From DATHTK01 sp035463295 (GTDB lineage: Bacteria; Actinomycetota; Rubrobacteria; Rubrobacterales; Rubrobacteraceae), in contig DATHTK010000006.1 of assembly GCA_035463295.1 (NCBI GenBank), forward strand, positions 1-20,073: DNA of 20,073 nt, given 5' to 3'. Below are positions 5,975 through 13,790 of this stretch, piece after piece (within the stretch, counting starts at the first letter, position 1; the number at the start of each line of letters is the position of its first letter). The notes under the pieces are model-generated. The model worked only from the letters and a program-made list of their open reading frames with translations. It did no database searches and was not told where the DNA came from. Both the position numbers and the translations under genes were made by a program.

Positions 5975-7399
5975 CTACCTCTCATCGCCCACCGTGTAGA
6001 TCTCCAGGGCGTTCGCGGTCCCGGGCATGGAGCCTGCGATCCCACCGGTCATTATGACCCGGTCGCCCTTCTCAAGATTCCCCGACTCCTCGGCGGCCTC
6101 GATCGCCTCCCGGAAGCGTTCATCCAGGGAGCCGGCCTGCTCCCCGACTACGGCGGTGACGCCCCACACGAGCGCGAGCCTCCGCACGGTCTCCTCCAGC
6201 GGGCTGACGGCGAGGATCCTGTTCGGCGGGCGGAAGCGGGCCACCCTAATGCACGAGAGACCGGACTGGGTCGAGGTTAGGATCGCCTCGGCGTCTAGGT
6301 CTTCGGCGAGCTCGCAGGCGGCGTGGGTCAGGGCGTCGTAGTGGTCGCCCCGACCCCACGAGGCCGAGGCGGTAATGTCCCGGCCGTAGTTGATGGCTCC
6401 TTCGGCGGCCTGGCAGATCCGGTCCATCTCCTCGACGCTCTGGAGCCAGTAGCGCCCGACCGCCGTCTCGCCGCTGAGCATCACCGCGTCGGCCCTGTCG
6501 AAGATGGCGTTCGCCACGTCCGAGACCTCAGCCCGCGTCGGCCGGGGGTTGCGAATCATGGAGTCGAGCATCTGCGTCGCCACGATCACCGGCTTACCGA
6601 GGCGCCGGCAGCGGGCGACCATCCGCTTCTGCTCTATGGGGACCCGCTCGGCGGAAAGCTCGACCGCCAGGTCCCCTCTGGCGACCATGATCCCATCGGA
6701 GGCCCCTATGATCTCCTCGATGTTCTCTATGGCCTCGTGCTTCTCTATCTTGGAGATCACCGGCACGTTCCCGCCGAACTCCCTTATGCGCTCCTTGACG
6801 TCCCGCACTTCATCAGCGGTGCGCACGAATGAGATAGCGACCCAGTCCGGGTGCAACTCCTCAATCCCGAAGCGCAGGTCCTCGACGTCCTTCGGCGTCA
6901 GGCCCTTTATGGAGAGGTTGGTATCCGGGAAGTTCAAACCCTTGTGCGAGGAGACCGGCCCGCCCTCGAGAACCTCGCAGACTATGTGACCGTTCTCGAT
7001 GCTCTCTACCTTGAGCCCGATGAGGCCGTCATCTATGAGGAGCCGGTGACCGGGCTCTACGTCCTCGGCGAGCTTCTCGTAGGAGGTCGAGAGGCGGCCC
7101 GCGTCCCCAAGAAAGTCCCCCGGGGCGATCTCGACCCGGCTCCCCTCGACGAGCTCAGTGTCGCCCTCGACCTCGCCGGTTCGGATCTTGGGCCCCTGGA
7201 TGTCCTGCAGGATAGCCACGTTGCGCGCGCTCTCCTTGGCCGCGCCGCGGACGATGCGCGAGTTCCTCAGGTGCATGTCGTGGTCGCCGTGGCTGAAGTT
7301 GAAGCGGGTGACGTCCACCCCGACGCGCACCAGCTCCGCTATGTTCCTCTCGGAGGAAGTCGCGGGTCCTAGAGTGGCGACGATCTTGGTTCGGCGCAC
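5975..7399 (-). CDS. pyk: Pyruvate kinase
   Basis: Pyruvate kinase converts phosphoenolpyruvate and ADP to pyruvate and ATP, the last step of glycolysis. The 474-residue product starts RRTKIVATLGPATSS. It carries NFSHGDH, GPKIRTG, LLIDDGLIGL, the Lys block VISKIEKHEAIENI, SDGIMVARGDLAVEL, and the signature VATQMLDSMIRNPRPTRAEV followed by ADAVMLSGETAVGRY. A C-terminal allosteric-type domain ends GTANALEIYTVGDER. The GTG at 7399 is chosen because GGGAGG lies about 9 bases before it and family homology begins there; the frame is open far upstream but overlaps eno. It starts 5 bases after the eno stop, so the two enzymes acting on consecutive intermediates are likely translated from one mRNA. 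Confidence 0.97.
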   Translation of the reverse strand: MRRTKIVATLGPATSSERNIAELVRVGVDVTRFNFSHGDHDMHLRNSRIVRGAAKESARNVAILQDIQGPKIRTGEVEGDTELVEGSRVEIAPGDFLGDAGRLSTSYEKLAEDVEPGHRLLIDDGLIGLKVESIENGHIVCEVLEGGPVSSHKGLNFPDTNLSIKGLTPKDVEDLRFGIEELHPDWVAISFVRTADEVRDVKERIREFGGNVPVISKIEKHEAIENIEEIIGASDGIMVARGDLAVELSAERVPIEQKRMVARCRRLGKPVIVATQMLDSMIRNPRPTRAEVSDVANAIFDRADAVMLSGETAVGRYWLQSVEEMDRICQAAEGAINYGRDITASASWGRGDHYDALTHAACELAEDLDAEAILTSTQSGLSCIRVARFRPPNRILAVSPLEETVRRLALVWGVTAVVGEQAGSLDERFREAIEAAEESGNLEKGDRVIMTGGIAGSMPGTANALEIYTVGDER

Positions 7400-7404
7400 C
7401 GCGC

Positions 7405-8706
7405 TCAGCCTCCCTTCTCCGGTCCGACCCGGGGGTTGAACGCTCCCCGTCCCGGATAGAACCCCGAGCCCCCGAGTCCCTCCTCTATCCGGAGGAGCTG
7501 GTTGTACTTGGCGACCCGGTCGGTGCGGGCCGGAGCCCCGGTCTTTATCTGGCCGGCGTTCACCGCGACCGCGAGGTCGGAGATCGTGGCGTCCTCGGTC
7601 TCGCCGCTGCGGTGGCTGATCATCGTCGTATACCCGGACTTGTGCGCCAGGTCTATCGTCTCGAAGGTCTCGGTTAGGGTGCCGATCTGGTTCACCTTTA
7701 TGAGGATGGAGTTGGCAACCCCCTCCCCGATGCCGCGCCCCAGGATCTTCGGGTTGGTCACGAAGAGGTCGTCTCCCACGAGCTGTACCCTGTCCCCCAG
7801 GGCCTCCGTGATCGCGGCCCACCCATCCCAGTCGTCCTCGGCGAGGCCGTCCTCGATGCTAAGAATGGGGTACCGGTCGCACAAACGGGCGTAGTACGCG
7901 ACCATATCTTCGCTAGAGAGGCTCTTTCCCTCCCCAACAAGCTCGTAGCTGCCGTTCTCGTAGAACTCCGAGGCGGCCGGGTCGAGCGCGAAGGCGATCT
8001 GGTCCCCCAGAGCGTACCCGCTCCTCTCGACGGCCTCCGCCATGAGCGCGAGAGCGGCCCCGTTGTCCTCGAGGTCCGGGGCGAAGCCACCCTCGTCGCC
8101 GATGCCCCCGGAGAGCCCCCGCTCCCCGAGGAGCTTCTTGAGGCCCGCATAGACCTCTGCAACGGCGCGTAAAGCACCGGCGAACTCGTCGAAGCCCACG
8201 GGAACGACCATGAACTCCTGGAAGTCCACGTTGTTCGCCGCGTGCGCGCCGCCGTTCATTATGTTGGCGCAGGGGACCGGAAGGGTGTAGGCGCCAGCGC
8301 CCCCCAGATAGCGGTAGAGCGGCAGCGCGGCCGCCTCGGCCGCCGCCTTCGCCGCCGCGAGGGAGACCCCGAGTATCGCGTTCGCCCCGAGACGACCCTT
8401 GTTCTCCGTGCCGTCGGCCTCGATCATGGCGAGGTCGAGCGTGCGCTGGTCAGCGGCATCCAGCCCCACGACCACCTCCGCAAGCTCGCCGTCCACGTTC
8501 GAGACGGCTTTTCGGACACCCTTGCCGCCGTAGCGCTCCTTGTCGCCGTCCCGGAGCTCGACCGCTTCGTTCTGGCCCGTCGAAGCGCCCGAAGGAACCG
8601 ATGCCCGCCCGACAAAGCCACTCACCGTCGCGAGCTCGACCTCGACCGTTGGGTTCCCCCTGGAGTCCAGGATCTCTCGCCCGTGGACCGCGACGATCTC
8701 CGTCAT
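7405..8706 (-). CDS. eno: Enolase
   Basis: Enolase interconverts 2-phosphoglycerate and phosphoenolpyruvate in the cytoplasm. The 433-residue product has the expected length and motifs: REILDSRGNPTVEVE near the start, SVPSGASTG, PVPCANIMNGGAHAANNVDF, GGIGDEGGFAPDL (catalytic Glu), LSIEDGLAEDDWDGW and VGDDLFVTN (metal ligands). It also has the family signature ILIKVNQIGTLTET (catalytic Lys) and SHRSGETED. The ATG at 8706 is preceded by GGGAGGGTCACTGCAG. It is the first gene of a tight eno-pyk-ftsB-like-DUF501 group and probably has a promoter in the 237-base gap upstream. Confidence 0.98.
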   Translation of the reverse strand: MTEIVAVHGREILDSRGNPTVEVELATVSGFVGRASVPSGASTGQNEAVELRDGDKERYGGKGVRKAVSNVDGELAEVVVGLDAADQRTLDLAMIEADGTENKGRLGANAILGVSLAAAKAAAEAAALPLYRYLGGAGAYTLPVPCANIMNGGAHAANNVDFQEFMVVPVGFDEFAGALRAVAEVYAGLKKLLGERGLSGGIGDEGGFAPDLEDNGAALALMAEAVERSGYALGDQIAFALDPAASEFYENGSYELVGEGKSLSSEDMVAYYARLCDRYPILSIEDGLAEDDWDGWAAITEALGDRVQLVGDDLFVTNPKILGRGIGEGVANSILIKVNQIGTLTETFETIDLAHKSGYTTMISHRSGETEDATISDLAVAVNAGQIKTGAPARTDRVAKYNQLLRIEEGLGGSGFYPGRGAFNPRVGPEKGG

Positions 8707-8943
8707 CTGCAGTGACCCTCCCGTTCTGAGCCCTCAGCCATCAGCCGTCAGCAGGTAGAGCGCACCTTGAAGACCCCCGCGCCGCCGGTCCTCGGACGCA
8801 CGCTCGAAGGGCATGTCCGGTGGTCTCCTCCCCTATGCCGACCATCTCCTAGCTGACAGCTTTATTCGTAACTCTACGCCCTTACCCGGTGTGGCGCCAC
8901 CGTAACCCTGCGTCAGGGAGAGGCTCTGGGGAGTGCCCTGTCG
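8707..8943. other. Intergenic gap upstream of eno with small repeats
   Basis: The gap holds the eno ribosome-binding site. On the plus strand it contains an imperfect run of a short unit, CAGCCATCAGCCGTCAGC (about 8731-8751), with a related AGCTGACAGCT near 8850. A 10-bp palindrome GTGGCGCCAC lies near 8893. I could not identify a clear eno promoter. Confidence 0.4.
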
Positions 8944-9954
8944 CTAGGCGGGCGGCTCGTAGCCCGGCAGGTACTTCACGTTGCGCTCCTGTCTCTGCTC
9001 CTCAACCCAGGAGGCGAACTCCTCGGCCTGCAAATCGGCGGAGAGCTGGTCCCTTATCTCCCCTTCGACGTTCTCGAGAGGCTCCGTGCTCTCCTGGTTG
9101 ATCTCGGTCACCTCGATGACGTGGAAGCCGAACTGGGTCTCGACCGGACCGACGATCTCGCCCTGCTCGGCGCCAAAGAGGGCGTCCTCGAAGTTGGGGA
9201 CGGTCTCGCCCCTACCGAGGCACCCGAGGTCTCCGCCCTGCTCGGCGCTGCCCGGATCCTGGGAGTTCTCCTCGGCGAGCTCCGCGAAGTCCGCGCCGTT
9301 CTCGAGCTGTTGCTTTACGTCCTCGGCCTTCTCCCTCTGGTCCTTGGTGAACAGGATGTGCCGGGCGCAGCGCTGCTCGGGAGTGGTGAACTGGGCCTCC
9401 CTGTTCTCCTCGTAGAAGGCCTCGACCTCCTGCTGAGAGGGCTCGGCGTCGCTGGCGACTCGCTCCTGGACTCTCTGCACCGGGAGCTGCTCGCGGATCT
9501 GCTCGCGCAGCTGCGCCTCGGTGATGCCGGCCTGCTCCAGTGCCTGCTCGAAGACCTCTTCGCGGCCGACGTCCTCCCCCTGGGCCTGCGCCTGCTCGGC
9601 GAGCTGGTCCTTTATCGTCTCGATCTCCCTTTCGACCTCCTCGTCGGAGACCGTGATGCCCTGCTCTTCGGCGTAGGCTTTCGTCACCTCGACATCGACG
9701 AGCTGGGGCATGATCTGGGAGATCGCCGCCTCGTACTGCGGAGAGTCTGGAGAGAGCTCCCCGAGCCCGCTCTGCTCGGCGAACTCCTGTACCTCGCCCA
9801 GGGTAACCTCTCCCCCCTCGAAGACCGCGACCTTCTTCGCCCCCGACTCGACGTTCGCGGTCGGCTCGGCCGGCTGACATCCCAGGGCGACCAGTAGGGC
9901 CAGGACGAGCGGCAATAAGATGGACCATGGCCTGTTCGCTAAGAGCTTGCTCAA
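8944..9954 (-). CDS. Parvulin-type peptidyl-prolyl isomerase lipoprotein (SurA/PrsA-like foldase)
   Basis: The 336-residue product starts with a signal peptide (SILLPLVLALLVALGC) whose Cys follows an A-L-G lipobox, so it is likely a lipoprotein facing outside. A SurA-like helical region follows, rich in Gln and Glu. A PpiC rotamase domain spans roughly 195-290 (QRCARHILF, GADFAELAEENSQDPGSAEQ, GGDLGCLGRG, VGPVETQFGFHVIEV). A charged C-terminal helix (EEFASWVEEQRQERNVKYL) ends the protein. Such proteins assist folding of secreted proteins. The TTG start at 9954 gives a complete signal peptide, with only a weak upstream GAGG; no better start was found. It lies between mfd and eno on the same strand. 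Codons 5 and 13 are TTA, rare in this GC-rich sequence. Confidence 0.92.
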   Translation of the reverse strand: MSKLLANRPWSILLPLVLALLVALGCQPAEPTANVESGAKKVAVFEGGEVTLGEVQEFAEQSGLGELSPDSPQYEAAISQIMPQLVDVEVTKAYAEEQGITVSDEEVEREIETIKDQLAEQAQAQGEDVGREEVFEQALEQAGITEAQLREQIREQLPVQRVQERVASDAEPSQQEVEAFYEENREAQFTTPEQRCARHILFTKDQREKAEDVKQQLENGADFAELAEENSQDPGSAEQGGDLGCLGRGETVPNFEDALFGAEQGEIVGPVETQFGFHVIEVTEINQESTEPLENVEGEIRDQLSADLQAEEFASWVEEQRQERNVKYLPGYEPPA

Positions 9955-9999
9955 GACGACGAAGAACCTCGCTGTTGATAGGAATCAGAGACCGGCGGG

Positions 10000-10005
10000 A
10001 TTATA
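10000..10005 (-). promoter_or_regulatory. Consensus -10 box for the foldase gene
   Basis: TATAAT on the minus strand at 10000-10005 lies in the gap between mfd and the foldase gene and would give a leader of about 40 bases. No good -35 box was found at 16-18 bases. It suggests the foldase is not solely dependent on mfd transcription. Confidence 0.5.
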
Positions 10006-10055
10006 GCACTTCAGCATTTCGGCCCACTGGCCAAAGGCCCGCGCCTGCCGACGCG

Positions 10056-13000
10056 CTAGAGCGCGCGAAGCGCCGCTTCCACGAGTGCGAGCGGGTCTAG
10101 GGAAGAGCCGCGGACCGTCACGCGGCCCTCGCGACCGCCGACGATGCCCCCCGTCTCCTTGCGCAGGCGGGCCTGCTCGGTGAGCCCGGCGGTTACACCG
10201 AAGACGGTTACAGAGCCCGAGCGGTAGGTTACGGAGCTCGCGCCGATCCGCCGAGCGAGGAGCTTGACGCGGGAGAGGCCGAGAAGGTTGCGGGCGGGCT
10301 CGGGGAGCTCGCCGAAGCGGTCGGCCATCTCCTCGGAGAGGTCTTCGACCTCGGGCAGAGAAGAGGCGCCGGATGCCCGCCGGTACAGGTCGACGCGCTC
10401 GATCTCGTCCATCACGTAGCCCGGCGGGAGGTAGGCGTCCACGGGGAGTTCGACGATGACCGGCCGCTCCTCGCGACGCTCTGGAGAGTCGCCCCTGGCA
10501 AGGGCGACGGCCTCCTCGAGCAGCCGGAGGTACATCTCGAAGCCGACCGCCGCAATGTGCCCGGACTGCTCCGCGCCCAGGAGGTTGCCGGCGCCCCGGA
10601 TCTCCAGGTCCCTCATCGCGATCGCGAATCCGCTCCCGAGCTCGGTGAAGTCCATGAGGGCCTCGAGCCGCTTCTGCGATTCGACCGTCGCCCCCAGAGG
10701 CGCGAACAGGTACGCGTACGCCTGTTCGGTGGAGCGCCCGATCCTGCCCCGCAACTGGTAGAGTTGCGCGAGCCCCATCGCGTCGGCCCGGTCCACGATC
10801 AGGGTGTTCGCGCTCGCGACGGCGAGCCCGCTCTCGACGATGGTCGTCGTGACGAGCACGTCGGCCTCACGCTCGAGAAACGTCCGCATGACGTCCTCGA
10901 GCGCCCGCTCGGGCAAGCGCCCGTGCGCCGTAACGAAGCGCACCCCCGGTACGAGCGCGCGCAGCCTCTGCGTGACCTCATCTATACTCTCGACGCGGTT
11001 GTGGACGAAGAAGACCTGCCCCCCACGCGCGACCTCGCGCTCGATGGCGCGCTTTACGAGATCCTCCTCGTAGGGCCCAACGTGCGTGAGGATGCTCCGC
11101 CTCCCGACCGGGGGCGTCTCGATGATGCTTATGTCCCTCAGGGAAGCCAGCCCCATCTGCATGGTGCGCGGGATGGGTGTGGCCGTGAGCGTGAGGACGT
11201 CCACCGAGGTCTTGTACTCCCTTATTCGCTCTTTGTGCCTGACCCCGAACCGCTGCTCCTCGTCCACGACGACGAGGCCGAGGTCCTTCGGCCTCACCTC
11301 CGCCCCGAGCAGCGCGTGCGTTCCAACCAAGACGTCGACCTCCCCGTCGGCAAAGTCCGCGAGAATTCTCCGCCGCTCGGTGGGACCGGTGAAGCGCGAG
11401 AGGCTCTCGACCCGCACGGCGAACGTCCCGAGCCTCGCCCGCATGGTCCGCTCGTGCTGCTGCACGAGGATGGTCGTAGGGGCGAGCATCATGGTCTGCT
11501 TGCCCGCCAGCGCGGCCTTGAAAGCGGCCCGCACGGCGACCTCGGTCTTGCCGAAGCCGACGTCCCCGCACACAAGCCGGTCCATGGGATGCGGACGGTG
11601 CATGTCGGCCTTGACCGCGGCGATGGCAGCCTCCTGGTCCGTCGTCTCCTGATACGCGAAGCTCTCCTCGAGCTCTCTCTCCCACTCGCTATCCTCGGGG
11701 AAGGCGAAGCCGGGGGCCGAGGCCCGCGCAGCGTGCAACCGCAATAGATCCCCAGCAAGCGCCTTGACCCTGCCGCGCACCCTGTCCGTAACCTGCGCCC
11801 ACGTCGCCCCGCCGAGTCGGTCCAGCCGGGCGTCCTCCCCGCCGATGTACTTGTGCAAGAGCTCCATCTGCTCGTAGGGCACGAAGAGGGTGTCCCCACC
11901 GCGGTAGCTGACCTGCATGTAATCGCGGGTCGCCCCGAGGACCTCCTTCGCCACGAGCCCCTCGAAGCGTCCGATGCCCTGAGCGGCGTGCACCACGAGA
12001 TCCCCGAGCTTGAGGTCCGCGAACGACGCGAGCGTACGGCCCGCCGACGGCCGGCGGCCCTCGCGCCGGCGACCGAAGAGCGCGTCCCGCCGGACGACCG
12101 CGATCCCGCCGTCGGGATAGGTGAAACCCTCCTCGACCTCGCCAGGCACCGCGTAGAGCCCGGGCGGCAGGCCCACATCCACCCGCGTTACTGCCTCGAC
12201 GCGGCGGCTGATCTCCCCGAAGGCGTATACCACGCGCTTGGCCTCCCCGGCCGACGCGCAGGCCACAAAGACCGCGAACCCGTCCTCGACCAAGGCGTCG
12301 AGCCGCCGGGCCGCTTCTCGCAGAGTGCTGGCGAAGACCGCAACCGGCGGTGCAGAGACCACCTCTGCCGCCTCGCCAGACGTGAAGGCGACGTCGGCCT
12401 CCAGCACCGCCCGGTCGTAGAGCTCCGCCACTATCCCCTCGACCTCCGGTAGATCCTCCCGCGCCTCCTCACACCAGATCTCGATGCCCCCGGGTAAGAG
12501 CGATCGCGGCGAGATGGGATCTAAGTTTAGTAATAACCTATCGAGGCCGGCTGTTCGCACGCCCCTTCTCGCCTCTTCGGGGATCTCCCTATCGCTCGTG
12601 GCGGCCAGGGTGGCGAGGTCGGCCTCGCGGGTGGCGTAGACGGTCACGGCCTCGAGCTCGCGGACGACGCGCTGGGTTGCGAGGGAGATAGCGCGCACGC
12701 TATCCAGTTCGTCGCCCCACCACTCGAGGCGGGCTGGGGAGCGACGGGTGCTTGGGAAGACGTCCACGATGCCCCCTCGCACGGCGAGTTCGCCATGGCG
12801 AGCGACCCGGTCTACCCGTTCGTAGCCGAGCCCCACGAGACGTTCGAGCGTGGCGTCGAGGTCCAGCTCTATACCGCTGGAGAGTTCTAGCGGCTCGTAG
12901 AGCGGCGTGCGCTCCATTATCGCGAGCGGCCCGGCGACCACGACGCGAGCCGAGGTCAGGGAGCGCAGGGCTCTCTGGCGCCGACCGACGCGCGTTGGAG

Positions 13001-13208
13001 CGGGGTCGAAGACGTCCCCGTAGGCTACGCCCCGGGAGGGAAGGTGGACGACGGGCTCGTCGGTGAAGCATTCCGCGTCGCGGGCGTAGCGCTGTGCTTC
13101 CTCCTCGCTCGCGGCGAGCAGCAGCACGGGGCGCTCGTTGTTCGCCGCCAGGTACGCCCGGACCCTACGCGGCGCCTGGAGGGTTCTTGCGCTGGTCTTC
13201 TCGCTCAC
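10056..13208 (-). CDS. mfd: Transcription-repair coupling factor Mfd
   Basis: Mfd removes stalled RNA polymerase at DNA lesions using ATP and recruits UvrA. The 1050-residue product has an N-terminal UvrB-like region, then the RNA-polymerase-interacting domain from about residue 395 (LKLGDLVVHAAQGIGRFEGL). It has helicase motifs GDVGFGKTEVAVRAAF (Walker A, about 545), VVDEEQRFGV (about 646), TLTATPIPRTMQMGL and QLRGRIGRS (about 820), and a C-terminal TRCF domain (LYRRASGASSLPEVEDL). The N-terminus is short: relatives usually have some 40 or more residues before SARTLQAPRRVRAYLAANNE. An in-frame TAG lies four codons before GTG 13208, so no longer start exists. No Shine-Dalgarno precedes the GTG, and a promoter sits immediately upstream, implying a leaderless mRNA. 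Residues 225-229 are encoded by TTA TTA CTA AAC TTA. Confidence 0.96.
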   Translation of the reverse strand: MSEKTSARTLQAPRRVRAYLAANNERPVLLLAASEEEAQRYARDAECFTDEPVVHLPSRGVAYGDVFDPAPTRVGRRQRALRSLTSARVVVAGPLAIMERTPLYEPLELSSGIELDLDATLERLVGLGYERVDRVARHGELAVRGGIVDVFPSTRRSPARLEWWGDELDSVRAISLATQRVVRELEAVTVYATREADLATLAATSDREIPEEARRGVRTAGLDRLLLNLDPISPRSLLPGGIEIWCEEAREDLPEVEGIVAELYDRAVLEADVAFTSGEAAEVVSAPPVAVFASTLREAARRLDALVEDGFAVFVACASAGEAKRVVYAFGEISRRVEAVTRVDVGLPPGLYAVPGEVEEGFTYPDGGIAVVRRDALFGRRREGRRPSAGRTLASFADLKLGDLVVHAAQGIGRFEGLVAKEVLGATRDYMQVSYRGGDTLFVPYEQMELLHKYIGGEDARLDRLGGATWAQVTDRVRGRVKALAGDLLRLHAARASAPGFAFPEDSEWERELEESFAYQETTDQEAAIAAVKADMHRPHPMDRLVCGDVGFGKTEVAVRAAFKAALAGKQTMMLAPTTILVQQHERTMRARLGTFAVRVESLSRFTGPTERRRILADFADGEVDVLVGTHALLGAEVRPKDLGLVVVDEEQRFGVRHKERIREYKTSVDVLTLTATPIPRTMQMGLASLRDISIIETPPVGRRSILTHVGPYEEDLVKRAIEREVARGGQVFFVHNRVESIDEVTQRLRALVPGVRFVTAHGRLPERALEDVMRTFLEREADVLVTTTIVESGLAVASANTLIVDRADAMGLAQLYQLRGRIGRSTEQAYAYLFAPLGATVESQKRLEALMDFTELGSGFAIAMRDLEIRGAGNLLGAEQSGHIAAVGFEMYLRLLEEAVALARGDSPERREERPVIVELPVDAYLPPGYVMDEIERVDLYRRASGASSLPEVEDLSEEMADRFGELPEPARNLLGLSRVKLLARRIGASSVTYRSGSVTVFGVTAGLTEQARLRKETGGIVGGREGRVTVRGSSLDPLALVEAALRAL

Positions 13209-13214
13209 CCGCTG

Positions 13215-13242
13215 ATTCTACCCGCCGCGTTCGTTTATCAAA
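13215..13242 (-). promoter_or_regulatory. Putative mfd promoter (leaderless)
   Basis: On the minus strand TTTGAT (13237-13242) and TAGAAT (13215-13220) are spaced 16 bases apart. The -10 box ends 6 bases before the mfd GTG, so transcription would begin at or next to the start codon. Confidence 0.5.
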
Positions 13243-13349
13243 GTGAGATTGGCCACGGCGGGTGCTCGGTTGGACGAGAGCTGCCGGCCCCCTGGATAGC
13301 TTGAGATAATCCGGGGTCTCTGTAAACGCCAGCGTGGGAGGAGAGAGGG

Positions 13350-13760
13350 ATGTCGCTAGTGGAGACATTGAACGAACGGGGCGTCGGCACCCTGCCGGGG
13401 CTCATCGGCCTGGAGGTCGTCGAAGCGGAAGACGGCAGGCTCGCCATGCGTCTCGAGCTGCGCCAGGAGCTGCTGGCGCCCAACGGCTTTCTGCACGCCG
13501 CCACGGTCATCGCCGTCGCCGACACCTCCTGCGGCTACGGGACCTTCGCGAGCCTGCCGGAGGGCGCGCAGGGGTTCACGACTGTCGAGCTAAAGAGCAA
13601 CTTCCTCGGCACCAGGCGCTCGGGCTCCATAAGGTGCGAAGCTACCCGCGCCCACGGCGGCCGCACGACACAGGTCTGGGACGCGACGGTCTCCGGCGAG
13701 GAGGACGACAAGCCCATAGCGCTCTTTCGCTGCACGCAGCTGATCCTGTACCCGCGCTAG
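13350..13760 (+). CDS. PaaI-like hotdog-fold thioesterase
   Basis: The 136-residue product has the hotdog/PaaI pattern. An N-terminal helix (SLVETLNERGVGTLPGLIGL) is followed by LAMRLELRQELLAPNGFLHA, where the N-G-x-L-H-A element is the usual active-site region. Next come a central helix (ATVIAVADTSCGYGTFASLP) and the strand TTVELKSNFLGT. Such enzymes hydrolyse acyl-CoA thioesters; aryl- or phenylacetyl-type substrates are common in the family but cannot be assigned here. ATG 13350 follows GGGAGGAGAGAGGG. The gene is divergent from mfd and convergent with the EamA transporter, ending 25 bases before that gene's stop codon. Confidence 0.88.
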   Translation: MSLVETLNERGVGTLPGLIGLEVVEAEDGRLAMRLELRQELLAPNGFLHAATVIAVADTSCGYGTFASLPEGAQGFTTVELKSNFLGTRRSGSIRCEATRAHGGRTTQVWDATVSGEEDDKPIALFRCTQLILYPR

Positions 13761-13764
13761 AGCG

Positions 13765-13790
13765 GCTGGCGGAGGCACCGTTCCGTCAGC
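13765..13790. terminator. Terminator hairpin in the thioesterase/transporter convergent junction
   Basis: GCTGGCGGA at 13765-13773 pairs with TCCGTCAGC at 13782-13790, a 9-bp stem with one G-T pair and an 8-nt loop, followed on the plus strand by TTTC. The stop codon of the minus-strand transporter gene (13786-13788) lies inside the stem, so the structure could serve both genes. Confidence 0.5.

Noticed and set aside
9121..9897. Leu-rich plus-strand frame opposite the foldase gene
   Set aside because: Antisense of Gln/Glu/Lys codons gives Leu-rich sequence that mimics repeats; no real LRR spacing and no start signal.
10557..11747. Long plus-strand open frame (396 codons) opposite mfd
   Set aside because: Composition is Arg/Pro/His-rich and typical of an antisense shadow; no domain, no ribosome-binding site, and mfd is fully convincing on the other strand.
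13305..13310. GATAAT as a -10 box for the thioesterase gene
   Set aside because: No acceptable -35 box at 16-18 bases upstream; not enough to annotate.
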